DNA from: JAWUXM01 sp034111325
GTDB lineage: Bacteria; Pseudomonadota; Alphaproteobacteria; Rickettsiales; JABIRX01
Length of the DNA: 16,100 nucleotides
Assembly: GCA_034111325.1 (NCBI GenBank)
Contig: JAWUXM010000030.1
Location: 1-16,100, forward strand
Reading direction: 5' to 3'
In this document: positions 14,576-16,100 of the stretch, one piece after another
Layout: each line of letters opens with the position of its first letter
Numbering within the stretch: position 1 is the first letter of the stretch
The notes under the pieces: model-generated
Told to the model about the DNA's origin: nothing
What the model saw: the letters and a program-made list of their open reading frames with translations, nothing else
Databases searched by the model: none
Made by a program: the position numbers and the translations under genes

Positions 14576-14654
14576 AAGAACGAAATAAAAAAAATGACTA
14601 ATTATTTAGATATTTATATTATTTTACAATCAAGATCAGTTACTAAACAAAACT

Positions 14655-14657
14655 AGG
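14655..14657 (+). promoter_or_regulatory. Shine-Dalgarno of NDT/TIR-like gene
   Basis: AGG within CTAGGTA lies 6 nt before the ATG at 14664, the best placed ribosome binding site for this frame. It supports this start over later in-frame ATGs. Confidence 0.45.
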
Positions 14658-14663
14658 TATATC

Positions 14664-15833
14664 ATGCTAATACGTAACAATGGAGAAGGGCGTTTAGGTT
14701 TATCCACAGGTAACATAGAAGTTGGAGAAACTTTAAATATAAAAAGCAAAGAAGCTCGTAGATTACTCAGCACCCCTTCTTATAAAGTTGAGGCAATCGA
14801 ATATAAGAATTACAAAGCAACAGAAAAACAGTGCCCCATTTGTTTTTTAACCTTGGAAAGCGCTGCACAACCAGCATCGATGGATTCATATAACTATCAC
14901 TGTTCAAGATGTGGTGGTTTTTTAATGTCTAGCACTATGAGATGCAGTAATCCTGGGTATAGCGAAGAAAATAGAGCATATTTAAGCTATAGGATAAGAC
15001 GAGGATTGAATGATTTAAAAACTGATGAAGTTCGAGATATAATCAACGATCCAAATATAGCTTTAATTTCTTTAAAAGAGCAGATAAACAATTTCATACT
15101 TTATTTATTAGATAAATCAAAAGATGTAGGGTCTTTAATTGGATTAAATTTGCTTGAAATAGAGGCAATAATGGGCACTAACAATATCAACACCTCTGAC
15201 ATCACGGTTAGCCAGAGTACTAATCCAGTAAAATATGGCGGATACGGATCGGCATATTGTGTTTTAAAGCACTTAGAAGAAAAGAGGTTTGTTGATATTG
15301 AAAGCATTTTACCTAATAATTTTATCAATCTTACCTTAACAGTAGAAGGCTTTAATTATTGCGAACAATTAAAAAAATCAGAAGTTAATTCCAATGTGGC
15401 GTTTTTTGCTTTCCAATTTCCAAAAAAGACATATTCAGATTCAAAATGCGACAAAGATTTGGAAAAACTAGATGAAGAACTTAAGGAATTTTACGAGGAG
15501 TGCAAATTGCAGATGGGTAGCATAGGGATAAAATTAAGTAATCCATTATTGGAAGATGCTAAAAATGGAAATATTTGTAATAGATTAGAAATGGAAATTA
15601 TTAAATCAAAATTCATAGTTTCTGATTTAAGCCATGATAATCCTGGGGCTTATTGGGAGGCTGGTTTTGCTCATGGCATGAATAAAAAGGTATTTTATAC
15701 TTGCAAGGATGGTACAAATACTCACTTTGATACTAGTCAACATAACACTATTTTCTGGGATAAAGACAATATAAAATCTTCTGCAAGCGATTTAAAGGAT
15801 ACTATAGAAAGGTCTTTTATTGATCTTTCTTAA
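14664..15833 (+). CDS. Zinc-ribbon protein with C-terminal deoxyribosyltransferase/TIR-like domain (putative defence effector)
   Basis: 389 residues. Residues 1-50 look like a small beta-rich region. C57-x2-C60 and C80-x2-C83 form a zinc-ribbon-like module. A helical middle (about 105-235) ends in L-T-L-T-V-E-G-F. Residues about 245-389 resemble the nucleoside 2-deoxyribosyltransferase/TIR-like fold: F-F-A-F-Q-F at 247-252, a helix N-R-L-E-M-E-I-I (306-313), F-I-V-S-D-L-S (317-323), then Y-W-E-A-G-F-A-H-G (330-338) with Glu332 as candidate catalytic residue, V-F-Y-T-C (343-347) and H-F-D-T-S-Q-H-N (354-361). Related domains hydrolyse nucleosides or NAD and often act in antiphage or abortive systems. 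That role is inference; the domain call rests on motif pattern only. No partner gene, integrase or toxin-antitoxin neighbour is seen. It is a lone gene between ccmC and a stack of repeats. Confidence 0.65.
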   Translation: MLIRNNGEGRLGLSTGNIEVGETLNIKSKEARRLLSTPSYKVEAIEYKNYKATEKQCPICFLTLESAAQPASMDSYNYHCSRCGGFLMSSTMRCSNPGYSEENRAYLSYRIRRGLNDLKTDEVRDIINDPNIALISLKEQINNFILYLLDKSKDVGSLIGLNLLEIEAIMGTNNINTSDITVSQSTNPVKYGGYGSAYCVLKHLEEKRFVDIESILPNNFINLTLTVEGFNYCEQLKKSEVNSNVAFFAFQFPKKTYSDSKCDKDLEKLDEELKEFYEECKLQMGSIGIKLSNPLLEDAKNGNICNRLEMEIIKSKFIVSDLSHDNPGAYWEAGFAHGMNKKVFYTCKDGTNTHFDTSQHNTIFWDKDNIKSSASDLKDTIERSFIDLS

Positions 15834-15880
15834 TAGAACTCACCCCTGACTCTCCCGAATCAATATTGGAAAAATAAAAT

Positions 15881-15964
15881 ATAGAAGTGTGGCGAAGGAG
15901 GTTGTCGATAATATTTGCGAGGCTTCTATCCATAGTTGGTAGTTGTTATGGGAGTGTCGCAAAT
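15881..15964. repeat. Nested palindromic element
   Basis: Two overlapping inverted repeats. ATAGAAG (15881-15887) pairs with CTTCTAT (15923-15929). ATTTGCGA (15913-15920) pairs perfectly with TCGCAAAT (15957-15964) and encloses a second stem, CCATA (15930-15934)/TATGG (15947-15951). The two folds share bases and cannot form together in full. No copy is seen elsewhere in the window. Confidence 0.45.
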
Positions 15965-15984
15965 CAATCTTTTTGAATGCTTTT

Positions 15985-16017
15985 CACTATTGAGAACCTG
16001 TTAGGTTATCAATAGTG
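15985..16017. repeat. 33-bp near-perfect palindrome
   Basis: CACTATTGA (15985-15993) pairs with TCAATAGTG (16009-16017); after one mismatch, AACCT (15995-15999) pairs with AGGTT (16003-16007) around a GTT loop. There is no T-tract on either side, so an intrinsic terminator is unlikely, and a REP-like or MITE-like palindrome fits better. Confidence 0.6.
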
Positions 16018-16035
16018 GCGGAGCTAACTCATTGA

Positions 16036-16100
16036 AAATCCTGCGCATGAGTCACGTAGAAGACTACGCTCACCTGCTCGGATATTCCAATTCGTCAAAA
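16036..16100 (-). repeat. Dispersed hairpin repeat, copy C (inverted, cut by window end)
   Basis: Read on the minus strand, this gives TTTTGACGAAT, an outer stem ATCC/GGAT (16080-16083 with 16038-16041), and a core AGCGTAGTCTTC then TACGTGAC and GCGCA. The inner stem is CGTAG (16055-16059)/CTACG (16064-16068). The core closely matches copy A (AGCGTATACTTC, TACGTGAC, GCGCA), and the lead-in matches copy B (TTTTTGACCAAT). The element continues past the window. Confidence 0.65.

Larger units (their letters stand above)
14355..14663. other. Divergent intergenic region between ccmC and the NDT/TIR-like gene
   Basis: About 310 bp, very AT-rich, with no convincing coding frame. It must hold the promoters of ccmC (minus) and the next gene (plus). 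The only clear structure is the 10-bp inverted repeat at 14520-14573. A small palindrome, TACT-GA-AGTA, lies at 14486-14495. TATATT at 14615-14620 is -10-like but has no matching -35. Confidence 0.5.

Noticed and set aside
15828..15942. A 37-codon minus-strand frame after the last gene
   Set aside because: It overlaps the nested palindromes, has no ribosome binding site and no family signature; its codons follow from the palindrome sequence.

Overview
The window is AT-rich bacterial chromosome with short intergenic gaps and many dispersed palindromic repeats. A fused ispDF gene, a seven-iron FdxA ferredoxin, an orphan ccmC and a prepilin with the 'LPGD' signature point to an alphaproteobacterium. 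The repeat-laden gaps recall Rickettsiales and related host-associated lineages. A complete leuD means at least part of leucine biosynthesis is kept, so this is probably not a strongly reduced intracellular parasite. The lineage is inference; no rRNA gene is present to test it.

Layout, left to right. tRNA-Gln(TTG), a TauE/SafE-type permease and a DUF350 membrane protein, all on the minus strand, are separated by a repeat-rich gap. A tatD nuclease gene on plus is followed by a tandemly duplicated repeat element, tRNA-Val(TAC) and tRNA-Asp(GTC). ispDF (minus) is divergent from rpsT (plus). A large minus-strand pair follows: a prepilin gene, then 5 nt later a 1125-residue iron-sulfur flavoprotein. 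leuD and holA are on plus and folC on minus, converging at an 18-bp hairpin. rsmD (plus) is divergent from folC. ccmC and fdxA form a tight minus-strand pair. A lone plus-strand gene then encodes a zinc-ribbon protein with a C-terminal deoxyribosyltransferase/TIR-like domain, followed by about 270 bp of stacked palindromes that run off the window.

Most genes are core housekeeping: isoprenoid precursors, ribosome (S20, 16S methylation), replication (HolA), folate, leucine and cytochrome c maturation. The two most unusual proteins are the large flavoprotein, which looks like a one-chain NfnB/SudA plus NfnA/SudB transhydrogenase, and the zinc-ribbon/NDT-TIR-like protein, a candidate defence effector. 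The most unusual non-coding signal is a dispersed hairpin element found in at least four places. Its stem sequence differs from copy to copy but still pairs, and it sits next to a conserved GC-alternating tail. A second palindromic family ('GTCAT-NCTGAA') occurs as a head-to-head pair between leuD and holA.
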